Of a DNA stretch of 27,500 nt, positions 17,669-26,856 are shown in pieces. The notes beneath the pieces are model-generated. The model ran no database searches and was not told where the DNA came from. It saw only the letters and a program-made list of their open reading frames with translations. Source of the stretch: Prorocentrum cordatum (Eukaryota; Sar; Dinophyceae; Prorocentrales; Prorocentraceae). The DNA lies in assembly GCA_963575745.1 (NCBI GenBank), contig CAUYUJ010016352.1:172501-200000 (forward strand), read 5' to 3'. Position 1 is the first letter of the stretch, and every line of letters begins with the position of its first letter. A program made the translations under genes and the position numbers.

Positions 17669-20306
17669 TCACACCTCAGACTCGAGCTCTTGCAGCGATA
17701 ATGCTGCTTGCTCGTTGCCTTGAGCAGCGGATTTCGAAAGCCACTTTCGAGCCTCTCTCGGACTCTGCACCACACAAACACCGAGCTTGTAGCACAGGCC
17801 CAACCTACACTGCGCAGTCTGCTCTCCAGCCTGGGCAAGGTCCTGCCACAAGGGAACTGCTCGGTTAATCTCATCACGCTGCATGAAGATGGCGGCCAGA
17901 TTGTGTTTTGCCTTAAGGTCGCCCTGTGCGCCTGCACATTGCAGCCAGTCCGCCACCGTACCCCCTGGCATGTAGAGTCATGGCAGAGTGCCACGTGGCC
18001 GATTCCTGAAACCCTGAACCCAAAAATGTTGTCATCTCCTGGGAGGTCGACCTTTGCTTCCGCCGGCGGAGCCGCCGCCGTTTTGCTTCCGCCGCCCTCC
18101 ACCGACCTTCCGCCGCGGAAAAGAGGGCAACGCCTCCGATCCTCAAATACAAGCTTCTTGTTGGAATGCCTTGCGTCCTGTCTGGCAGGCTTGCCGTGCT
18201 GGTGAGGGCGCCGTCCCCGTTCGAAGCATCCAGCTGCATACGTCGCCCTCCTCTCCCGAGGGGCTCCTGGGCGCCCCGACGGTTCTCTCTGGGGCTCCCC
18301 GAGGAGCCCAAGATGCCCCACGTGGCTTCCAAGACGGGCCAGACAGGCCACCAGGGCCGCCGAGATGGACCAAGCTGCCTCCAAGATGGCTTCAAGACGG
18401 CCAAAGAGACTTCCACGACGGCGCAAGAGGGCTCAAAGAGACCCCCAGGTGTGGCCCGCAGAGGCCACATTCACTGATGGTCATTAAGTGTTTGACTGTT
18501 TCTCGTGCTATCACTCTCGGGACGGCCCAAGATGCCCCCCAAAAAGGCGCCCACGGAAGGCTCAATACGGCATATGAAACTGCCAAGGCGACCCCCAAAT
18601 GGCCCTTCGAGGCCTCCCACAGGCTCCCAAAGAAGTCCCGATGAGGCCATCAAGAGGCCAATCTGCGTTGCCTCATCGTGCCGTAGGAGGGCGTGCACCA
18701 CGCGGAAACGCGTGTCACATGTTACGGCTCTCGCGAGCCTGGGGGCATAAGGTGTCACACGTTACGGCCTACCGTGCGCACCTCGATCAGTCGCCATCCA
18801 GGGTGCTGGGCTGGCACGGTGGCGGGACTTGCCGCAGGCAGCTGGATATTCACCCATCTCCATGTCCCTGGCCACTCCACTGGTGCCAGCACAGAAGAGA
18901 ACGCCGAGCGCATACTGTGCCTTCGGGAAGCCTGCTTCGGCACTAGCCTGGTACCATCTCACCGCCTCCATCATGTCAAGCTCGACACCACGCCCCAGCC
19001 GGCAACTCTCGCCCATCACAAACTCTGCCTCAAGATCGTGCTGTTCCGCTGCACGGCGCATCCAGGCAACAGCGCGAGTCATATTCATCTCCACCCCTAA
19101 CCCGCCTGCAAACGCCTCAGCGTAGTTCTTCTGTGCCAAAGCAAATCCAGCCTCGGCCGCCTTCTCAAACCACATCGCAGATCTGCCCAACGCCCCAGAA
19201 ATCAGATCAGGGTTGCTCATATGAGCCGAGCGGTACATGATTGCAACATTGTTTTGAGCAAAATGATGACCCAATGTCGCGCTGCGCTCGTAGAGCTCAA
19301 TGGCCCGCAGCGGGTCCTGCTGCTTGCCGTAGGTGCCGTGCTCATAGTGCGTCGCCAAGTTGAAGAGCGCGTCTGCATCTCCCTGCTCTGCGAGCTTCTC
19401 ATGCCACGGGACAGTCCCGTCTGCCACAGACCGGGAGGTGTCTTTTATCCAGAAGACGACGCTGTATCTCTCTCCCCCCAAAACTCGGACGCCGTGCTGC
19501 AGATCAAACGAATGGACAACGAGATCGCCAGGGTCGATCTGCAGGGAGGCAGCCGATGCCACATCTGGGCCGGGCTGCACGAAAAGGCCTCCCTCGTAGT
19601 CGGCAGGGTCCGAGACGCCCAGCACCGCAGTTGCGAACGCATGGCCATCGAAATGGACACGGTGCGTGCGCCGCTCACCAGGAACATACCGACGAACCAG
19701 GATATCCGCGAGCGCGCAGGTGTCACACGCATACCGTTCTCGCACATAAGGCATTAGACGGTCTTCCACAAAGCAATGAAGAATCTCACGCAATCCCTCA
19801 TCCTGCCACCGACCATTCTGGAAGGGATAGTACTCAAAAGAAGGCCGCGAATCAACCGAGTCTGCATCAGTCGTATATCTCTCGCTGCGCTTCACGTGAC
19901 GCAAGACCTCTCCTACCTCTGGCGTGTCGAGCACCCTTGCCAAGCGATAGACTCGACAAATTCCCGCCTTACCCACCTTGCGGAAAGAGCCCGACTGCTC
20001 CACACCGCTCCATGTGCCCACCTCCACCTGGACCTCCTCAGCGAAGTTGAACGCAGGATAGCGCTCCGCTGGCTCCACACCGCACCTCCGTGCCGTCACT
20101 GTCCCCCTGCGCCCATGCAGCAACGCCAGGGCGTCGCCTTCCTGCACTCTGAGCTGCCACAGGATGGCGGCGGCGGCGGCCCCACACACCACGGACCGCC
20201 GATGCTGCCTGCGGCGCCGCTTGTCGAGGCATCCAGTGGTGCGCATGTCCTGGCGAGGGGGGGGGCACCCTCTCTGAGCCGAGAGGCTGGAAACACACAA
20301 GTCCAT
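17669..20306 (-). CDS. 2OG-Fe(II) dioxygenase (prolyl-4-hydroxylase-like) with SEL1 repeats, two exons
   Basis: Exon 1 is 20306-18854 and exon 2 is 17964-17669. Joined, they give 583 codons with the stop. Residues 30-52 are a basic run followed by a hydrophobic segment (SVVCGAAAAAILWQL), a likely ER signal or anchor. Residues about 155-287 form the 2-oxoglutarate dioxygenase: HFD gives iron ligands His218 and Asp220, QHGV gives His271, and Arg280 in GERYSVVFW should bind 2-oxoglutarate. All catalytic residues are present. From about 305 to the end, seven SEL1 repeats and a partial one follow, for example GFALAQKNYAEAFAGGLGVE. SEL1 repeats are helical protein-binding modules. Repeat five spans the splice junction with three extra residues (GTV), which leaves the exact junction slightly uncertain. 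The substrate is unknown; a prolyl residue on secreted proteins is an inference. The start has A at -3 and G at +4. Confidence 0.85.
17965..18853 (-). other. GT-AG intron of the dioxygenase gene
   Basis: Donor GATGG|GTGAAT after 18854; acceptor ATGCCAG|GGGG before 17964. The splice interrupts a codon after its first base on both sides, so frame is kept. Exon 2 carries SEL1 repeats that continue those of exon 1. The intron has stops in the exon 1 frame and is largely repeat DNA. Confidence 0.75.
18240..18845 (+). repeat. Intron copy of the CCAAGACGGCC array and end module
   Basis: Degenerate units (CCAAGATGGC, TCAAGACGGCC, GGCCCAAGATG) fill 18290-18660. GTGTCACATGTTACGG (18712) and GTGTCACACGTTACGG (18752) follow. 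The module CAGGGTGCTGGGCTGGC with GCCGCAGGC ends at about 18840, roughly ten bases from the intron donor. It matches 14035-14445 in content and orientation. Confidence 0.75.
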
Positions 20307-20330
20307 GGTGACTACAGATTAAAAAGTGGA
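20307..20330 (-). promoter_or_regulatory. Candidate trans-splice acceptor at the dioxygenase start
   Basis: On the minus strand, CTCCACTTTTTAATCTGTAG ends at 20312, followed by TCACC and the ATG. A T-rich tract plus AG five bases before a good start context is what a spliced-leader acceptor should look like. It could instead be a cis acceptor of an upstream exon. Confidence 0.45.
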
Positions 20331-20469
20331 GACCGTGGGATCGAGAAAGACACGGTTGGCCTCCCATTAGGCCGCGGGGCCCCGGGACAATGTTGGAGAT
20401 TGGGCCGGTTAGGGAATTTCAGATGCACCTCTCACCCCTTTCAATATTATACCCGCCAAATGGGGCTAG

Positions 20470-20740
20470 CGTCTGAAAGTGCGATTCCGCCCGGGACTTC
20501 CTCAAAACAACTTTCAGATCGCCTTCCAGTGCGATCTGAAAATTTGCCATGGCATCTGACAATGGCGACTTCGCGTGGGATTTCCTCAGAAAAGTCGGAT
20601 CGACCTTCATGCCGCTTGAGAGTGGCGATATCGCCTGAGAATTCCTCACAGTGTATTTTCTGGCCGCTTTCACGCCGCCAGGGAGTGGCAATTTCGTTTG
20701 GGCTGTCCTAACAACCACGCGGCTCGTCCACCCCTGCGGC
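20470..20740 (+). repeat. About 60-bp diverged tandem repeat
   Basis: Four units anchored by AGTGCGATT, AATGGCGACTT, AGTGGCGATAT and AGTGGCAATTT start near 20474, 20557, 20617 and 20680. Each is followed by a conserved TTCCTCA or TCCTAA block. Spacing is 83, 60 and 63, the first unit being longer. It lies in the 5' flank of the dioxygenase gene. Confidence 0.65.
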
Positions 20741-21239
20741 GCCTTTCCTCCGTTCGGGTCACGAGCCTGTCTGGGAGTCATCTTGGGATCGATCGAAGGT
20801 CGAAGCTCGAGGTTTTATCGATTGGCGGAGACCCAGTGGTTGTTCCCCCGCATAGTGCCGATCACCACTTTTTAATCCAGGGGGTGGTAGAACCCCTGAT
20901 CCTCATAGTGTTTCTGGGCTGATGCGCCTCTCGAGCGTGATGCTCAACATAATTGGATGCGCCTAGATGTTCAACGCGATGCTCAGAATTCTAGTTCAAG
21001 TCGAACACGGCGCTCATACTCCCTGTGTTTGTATATTGAGCGTTTGGCACAAAGCTCGGGATCTCCATGAGTTCATAAATTTCAGTTCTCAACTCAGATA
21101 CCCACGCACACAATCAGGAAGAGGTTCGCAATTTTATTTGGACGGCCCATACATCTACGAAACAACATGTCCTGGCGCGATTTCTAATACGAAACATTGT
21201 CTGTGGAACACCAGAAGTGCATCAATACTGTGCATAACA
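20741..21239. other. Unassigned DNA
   Basis: No gene or regular repeat that I can support. GTTCAACGCGATGCTCA resembles the nearby GAGCGTGATGCTCAACA, a weak local duplication (20930-20990). Confidence 0.4.
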
Positions 21240-21470
21240 TAACCTCGCATATCATTAGCACAACCTAAAATACCATATCATGACATTGCAAACCACAACA
21301 TATCACGAACATCGCAAACCATTCGCAGACCGTAGCATGGGCATACAATCAACATGCCGTAGCATTAACATCGCACAAACTTTGACCACTTTTCTTAGCA
21401 ACGCATGCAATCGCAGAGCAACCTGTTAGCATAGCAATGGGGTAGCATATCATGAGCATACATACCTAAG
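21240..21470 (+). repeat. CAT/GCA-rich degenerate short repeat
   Basis: Built from loosely repeated GCATA, CATATCA, ATCGCAAACC and GTAGCAT words, purine-pyrimidine alternating and poor in open frames. The period is about ten bases but strongly eroded. Confidence 0.5.
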
Positions 21471-22186
21471 AACCGAGACATCAAGTGAACAAGAATCGTG
21501 GCCCTGGCCTGGCTTACTGGGGCACGCCTATTGGGTGACCAAGAACAGGGGCGCGGTCCAAGGGTGGTAATTACCGGCCATTTTCCAAATGAAATGAATC
21601 TCTAAGCAAGGCCTAATTGCGGAGTGCGATCGCTACTCATGAGTTCCCATCACGATATTGAAGCACTCTGGCTACAACGCACTGCGACATGTAGGTGCAT
21701 GAGAGAATGCAAGCCTATGAGAAAATTAGTGAACACTCTTTCAATGCTCGGCTCTTTTCCCATGGTCAATGTTTGCGGCGGGCCTGATGATTTGCGCTTC
21801 GACCGCGGTCTTCCCGGCGAGCGCCAACTTTGAGTTTTGGGGAGAAGGGGAGTATCCATTAATCGTTTCCCTAAATAATATGTATACCTGTTGCTGTCTG
21901 CAGAACTTCATGCACGACCGCATGGAATACGAATATCGAACTGGAAATAAGTTAGACATGTATTGGTAAGTGTTGTAAGTCGGTAGTCGAATGGTACCAG
22001 AATGCGTCCAAAGGTCGGCATCATCATATGAAACGTGTAACACGTATTGTATATTGATGTCCACCTAACGGACGAGTCTTGCACGGAATTGTTTTGTGCT
22101 CTGGCTGTACTGTGCACGGTATTTCTGGCGGGCACGTGGTGCCAGCGAACGCTTGCAGCGGAACGCCTGCAGGCCAGCTCGCCCCG
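21471..22186. other. Unassigned DNA
   Basis: Mixed composition, no recognised coding region and no repeat structure. Confidence 0.4.
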
Positions 22187-22222
22187 TCCTCCCTCCTCCT
22201 CCTCCTCCTCCTCCTTTTCCTC
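22187..22222 (+). repeat. CCT microsatellite
   Basis: An almost pure run of CCT triplets, homopurine on the minus strand. Responsible for poly-Leu, poly-Ser, poly-Pro and poly-Glu frames around it. Confidence 0.9.
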
Positions 22223-22415
22223 TTGCGTTGCATGGTTCCAGCTCTGCGTGTTTTCGTTTTTTCTTCGGGGGCGCAGCAGGGGTTGGGCCCCCCGCTGCGC
22301 TGGTCCGCCCCGCACGCAGGTCGGCAGCTGAGCTGCAGGGACAGCGGCGCCCGCCCTCCGCCGAGCTTCCACAGTGGAGCTCGCCTGTCGCTGGGCCGCT
22401 TCTGGCTTTGCATAA

Positions 22416-22468
22416 CCTGCTGGCCCTGGGCCGGCATGGTTGCGTGCCCTGCTGGCCCTGGGCCGGGT
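22416..22468 (+). repeat. 32-bp spaced duplication, CCTGCTGGCCCTGGGCCGG
   Basis: The 19-base word CCTGCTGGCCCTGGGCCGG occurs at 22416 and again at 22448. A weaker relative (CGCTGGGCCG) lies at 22390. Confidence 0.75.
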
Positions 22469-22624
22469 GGCGGGCATGAGGTTGCACTCAGGTTTCAATC
22501 GAGTTTACTATCAAGATCTCACCATGCGCGTTGTTCCAATTTGCTGTGTTGTGCGCTGGCTGCTCTTGGCACTGGCTCCTCTGCTTCGGCATCGAGGTTT
22601 TCGGCAAGCTTGTAGTTGTTCTTA

Positions 22625-22677
22625 CCTCCTCCTCCCCTCCTCCTCCTCCTCCTCCTCCTTCTCCTCCTCCTCCTCCT
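22625..22677 (+). repeat. Second CCT microsatellite
   Basis: More than fifty bases of CCT triplets with two interruptions (CCCC and CTT). Together with 22187-22222 it gives two long pyrimidine tracts 400 bases apart. Confidence 0.9.
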
Positions 22678-24431
22678 ATTCTGCACTCCACCACTCGCGT
22701 TGGACACCTGTGCAAGTCCCGCAGTTTTAATCGGAAAGGGGTACGTACTCGCGAGTTCCCTTCCAGTGGCGTGGTATAGCCGTACGTACTCGGGTCGATG
22801 GGCCGCCGTGTGGATGTAGAAATCTGCAGTCCAGCTAATTTGTTCCGGCGTGGCGCATTCCATCACGCGCAATCGGGATCTTGCCGCAGAGTGCGCGCTC
22901 ATGCCAGGACCTCAGCATTGCACAAAGTAGCGACTTGAGGGACGTTGAGCATCGGCTGCCCGCGTCCCCCTCCTTTTCCCCTTCCCCCTCCCTTCTCCAA
23001 AAATTGCGTCGGAAAAAAGTATTGCACGGATTGTATGCAAATCGAACAGACATGTACGCTGTATCAAAGATGTTCGCTCAATCGATGTCGATGGTACTGG
23101 CGGTCATGCAACAACAAATACCGAATGTGATATATGACTGGTTTTGACTGGACCAGAATGAAAACCCAACCGGTCAACCACCCAGCTAGTGAGCCATAGT
23201 GGCAACAGAGCGCTGTGAATAAAGTGTGGCCTTTGGGATGCCTGTCTCTGGTCATGAACCCTGTCAACCCTTCCACGTCACTGTTGACATCGCTCGAGGC
23301 GGACAAAAGCACTTCTGCCATTGGTGGGGCTTGGGGGACGGAAGAACATTGACGTCGCCACATGTATTCTTTTGCATGACATGCGTGTACGGTATTCTCG
23401 TACGCACTTATTTCCGAACTCACAGAACACAATGAATCAGGAAACAGGGGGGGTCGCGCTGGCTGCGAGGCCAGAGCGCCTTTGCCTGCCCTGGGATCGC
23501 AGGGGCGGCTGCGACCTAAGGGGGTCGTGCGCGAGTTGCGCTCGGGAGCGGCGCGCGCGGCCGCGCGGTGTTCCGGACTCCGTCGCTGTGGTATGGAATG
23601 ACATCGGAGCAAAAATGATTAGCGAATGCTGGAGGATTCGGTGAGAGGATCATACGCCGACAGTGGCACAATGCCGTATGGCTTTTCAACTATGACAGTG
23701 GATACTGGAACTTGTCAGAAGTGTAGGCATTACTACAGCTACCTCTCCGATGGCAGGATTTCCATGCCACTGGATGCGCGCGCGGACGGGGCGGCAAGCG
23801 CGCTTACAAATTCATCGAAAGACATGGCAGGTCGCTTCGATGCTACTGGGTCACATTGAAGCTGGTCGTTCCCTTCCTCAGGGCCCGTGCAGAGCGATCT
23901 GTAGCCCACCTCTGCCCTGACCCCACCACAACGTCCGCCCGAAGTTTCGCGTAGAGACGTGGGGATTTCTGTGGGCAGGCAGCCCGCTGCCAGCTGCATG
24001 CGCCCTCGGTGGCATCGTCAGGATGGCGCCCCTTCTCCTGTGCTAGGTGGGGCCCGTGGCAGTTTTTACCCCGTTATCAAAAAAAGCCAGGTATCGATCA
24101 TGTGGCGGGCGCATGGAAATCGACGAGAACGGCGAATGCTGGCTGGCTGCGCGGCTGAATGCAGAAGATCCTGTACGCCATCGTGGAGGAAGCTCAACAC
24201 GCTGCGAATTCGTTGGCGCAGTTTCAAAACGTCCCACTATTTGAGCGCACCACTCCCACTCGCACCACGGCGCAATCAATTGCAGCCGTCGAGCGCGCGA
24301 GGAACTGGCTGTCGTGAGTTGTGCAAGAGGCGCCCGCGTGCGTCCTCGACAGGCGGCGTCGCGCGCGGGAGGGAAGCGCAGGCGCGCGCGCCCGCACCGC
24401 GAGCCCACGTTCGAACACATCGACACCGCAT
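22678..24431. other. Unassigned DNA
   Basis: About 1.75 kb with no recognised gene. It includes a pyrimidine-rich stretch at 22966-22997 and a GC-rich stretch with GCGCGCGGCCGCGCG at about 23553. Open frames on both strands lack visible domains; the longest minus one (23612-23064) has a hydrophobic end but odd composition. Confidence 0.4.
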
Positions 24432-24655
24432 GGGAGCTCAGCTGCACACGGCCACTAGCAAACGTGAGAGAAGAACGGCACCGCGCCAGCAGCGCGCACG
24501 CGCGATCAGACCGGCGCACTCACGGGAGCTCACCAGCACCGCACCAGCAGCACACCTACGAGAGCTCAGCAGCACCGTGCCAGCAAGCACGCACGAGAAG
24601 AGCAACACCGCGGCGGCACACGCACCAGCAGCGTGCGCACGAGCAGAGCGGGGGA
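24432..24655 (+). repeat. 36-bp tandem repeat
   Basis: Units of 35-37 bases beginning GGGAGCTCA or GAGAGCTCA with an inner CAGCACCGCACCAGCA block. They give 12-residue periodic peptides such as RELTSTAPAAHL and RELSSTVPASTH in one plus frame. Units at the two ends are more diverged than those in the middle. Part of a 299-codon open frame, but nothing identifies a protein. Confidence 0.7.
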
Positions 24656-25245
24656 GACTGACATGCCTCTGGCGCTTCTGCTCCCCGTTGGGGCGCGCGC
24701 AGAACTTTTCGCCTCGGGGCCCACTCAGCAACGCAGTGCCCCGCGCCACCCTTCCGATGTGCGACATTGTTGATCAAGTCGGCGCTGGCCTCTGGTCCGG
24801 GGACGGCGTGGGCGCCCCCCCGCAGGAAGCGGCGGCCTCTGTCGACCCCCCCTCTTGACGCCAACTCGCCATTCCTGGGAGAAGAAAGCGAAGGCGGCGG
24901 AGGACAAAAGCGTCTGACGTTCTTCAGCTGCTCGGACCCTCTACCACCCTACCACCCTATTATTGCTCGGTGATGTCGTTCCTGTTAGCCTCTACGTGAG
25001 CCTCTCGCGTTGTTGGTTGCTCCTTCCTACTCCCACGGACCTCCGAGGAGTGACTGGCTCTAGATGTCTTGAATGTGGGCTCTTGTGTCCGGGGTTCCCG
25101 TGCACGGACACGTCAGCCTAGACAAGAAAACAAGTAACATGCTTCATTTCATATGTAGAGCCTCTTGAGTTTGAGCCTGAATGGTTCAGGGCGAACTCCA
25201 CGCGCGCTCAAAATATACAAGACAAGGAAATTATAGCGCCGCGAT
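24656..25245. other. Unassigned DNA
   Basis: No supportable gene. Includes TACCACCCTACCACCC (24940-24957), a small duplication. Confidence 0.4.
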
Positions 25246-25249
25246 GAGC

Positions 25250-25475
25250 GCCGAGGGGCGCCACCAGACCAGAAATCTAAAGTCAGATTGGCCGTGGGCC
25301 GCGGTGAATGCCGAGTGGCGCCGCCAGACTGGCGATTGCGATCCAAGTCCAGCTTGGGTTGCTGCACGGCGCCACGGCGCGCCGCGGCGAGCGTCGCTCG
25401 GCGTCGCCAGCGGCCTGGCGGCAGAAATGCAGCAGTAAGCGCCGCGTGGCGCCACCAGACCTGCGGTCTTGAGAA
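25250..25475 (+). repeat. GAGTGGCGCCACCAGAC repeat, about 60-bp period
   Basis: CCGAGGGGCGCCACCAGACC (25251), CCGAGTGGCGCCGCCAGACT (25311) and GCCGCGTGGCGCCACCAGAC (25441) are three copies of one block. The first pair is 60 bases apart and the last 130 away. The plus frames read as 20-residue peptides sharing EWR-x-QT or WRHQT. Confidence 0.65.
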
Positions 25476-26419
25476 TGAGGTGGGACGACCACGGCCCCCC
25501 GGAAAACATCAGACATCGGGGCGATCGCGGAACCGGCGGCGGACCCGCGGCACGAGGGGCGATGGCGGCGGCATCCTGGCAAGCAAGAATCGTGCCCAAT
25601 CCAATCGGCACAACACAAGATAAGACCCAGATCGGCCTGCCCGAGACGGCGCAGGCCCGAAAGCAGACATGTGGCAGAGCGCGACGCCGCTCACCTTCGG
25701 GGCCCTGCGCCCAGGAGTCGGCAGAGATGCGCGGCGCGCCCGCGAGCTTGGTAATCCCGGCGCCGGCGCGGCTGCAAGAACGCCCCAACATCGCCCAGGC
25801 GCAATCGATCGTCGGCGCGGTGACCGCACGAGGTGCATCAAGGAGCCTAAGGGCGAAGAAAAAGGAAACGGGTCAAGGGCGAAGTGCGCGCCAGTGAAAT
25901 TGTTCACCGGCATCGGCTCGCGCTCGAACCCCGTGCTCTTGCGTGGCGCCTCCCAGCGAGCGCGGCCCGCGAGCACGCCTGGTCAAGAAGGCACTGGCTG
26001 TGAAACCGCCCGCGCCTCCGCAGTTGCCGTTGCCGCTTCGCCCTTTGGTCCGCGCAGCTGGGCGCCGCGAGGCGGGCGCGAAGCGCCGATGCCGTGGTCG
26101 AGCTCGAAGCGCGCGGGACTCGCGCAGAGGGCGCGTGCGCCTGATGCGGGCGCGCCGAGGCGCGCGTCAAGAGCCGCAGGTGCCGGGCTGCGGCGCCGGG
26201 CGCGCCAGACGTCAGCGCGGCGCACGGCCCACCGTTGAAAAGGTGTTATCTTTTGGGGCGGCACTCGATCGACGTCCTCGGCGCGGCCCGAGACACGGCA
26301 ACCGTCTCACTTTTTCCCCTCCGCCGGTGCCCTCGCCTTCGCGGGTGGCCAGGCCCTGGCCAGGCCCTGGGCCCCCCTGCCCGCGCGATTCTTATCCGGG
26401 CCGAGGGGCGGGCCGACAA
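25476..26419. other. GC-rich unassigned DNA
   Basis: Very GC-rich, open in many frames on both strands, no domain recognised. It contains an 11-base tandem pair GGCCAGGCCCT (26347-26368). Confidence 0.4.
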
Positions 26420-26720
26420 ACAAACGCGGGCCAGGCGGGGGGACACAAGACAAGGGAGAAGGCGAGGGGCCAGGGAGCAGGGGGGGGGGAGGGAGAGAAG
26501 GAGGGAAGAGAAAGGGGGGAGACAGGAGAGGACAGACCAGGGCGACAGACGAAGGGACGGAAGAGGAAGGATAAGCAAGGCGGGGAGGGGAGGAGGCACG
26601 AGACGCAGGGGCAGGGAGAGGACGCCGGGCGGGACGTGGAGGAAGAGAAGCCGGAAGCCAAAGGCAAGGCGAGCAGGGCAAGCAAGGCACGCAAGGAGGG
26701 ACACGCAGGGCCAGCCAGGG
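26420..26720 (+). repeat. Purine-rich tract
   Basis: About 300 bases dominated by G and A, including GCAGGGGGGGGGAGGGAGAG and AGAGAAAGGGGGGAGACAGG. No regular period. Likely structure-prone; the Arg/Gly-rich and Pro/Leu/Ser-rich frames are compositional. Confidence 0.6.
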
Positions 26721-26755
26721 GAACGCCCGCGCAGGGCCAACTCGACGCCCCACTT

Positions 26756-26856
26756 CTAGGGACCTGCTGCGCTCGCGAGGGCCTGAATATTCATCTTCCC
26801 GCCTGTCGCGCGGCGCAGGAAGGCCTCTCCTTCATCTTCGCTGTCGCTGCTGGCCA
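26756..26856 (-). CDS. Possible first exon of an unknown gene
   Basis: A minus-strand ATG at 26856 opens a 33-codon frame beginning MASSDSEDEGEAFLRRATGG, with a compact acidic start typical of real N-termini. It ends in a stop at 26756. A GCAGCAG|GTCCCTAG sequence just before the stop could be an intron donor, which would make this a first exon with the rest outside the window or unrecognised. The acidic segment stands out from the Arg/Pro/Ala-rich noise around it. Without a second exon this remains a guess. Confidence 0.25.

Noticed and set aside
23064-23612. 182-codon minus-strand frame with a hydrophobic C-terminal part
   Set aside because: No recognisable domain, composition typical of GC-rich noise in the first half, and no neighbouring exon or splice signal.
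23743-23898. Possible isolated minus-strand exon with KRPAMSFDEFVSAL, acceptor CTACAG and donor GAG|GTAGCT
   Set aside because: There is no pyrimidine tract before the acceptor, no partner exon and no clear EF-hand loop; FDEFV alone is too short to support a calcium-binding protein.
25171-25190. Possible second spliced-leader relict (TTGAGCCTGAATGGTTCAGG)
   Set aside because: Only about 15 of 20 positions match the leader complement, which is expected by chance roughly once in several windows of this size.
26246-26759. Long Arg/Gly-rich (plus) and Leu/Pro/Ser-rich (minus) frames
   Set aside because: They follow the purine-rich tract and are compositional; no motif or splice context supports a gene.
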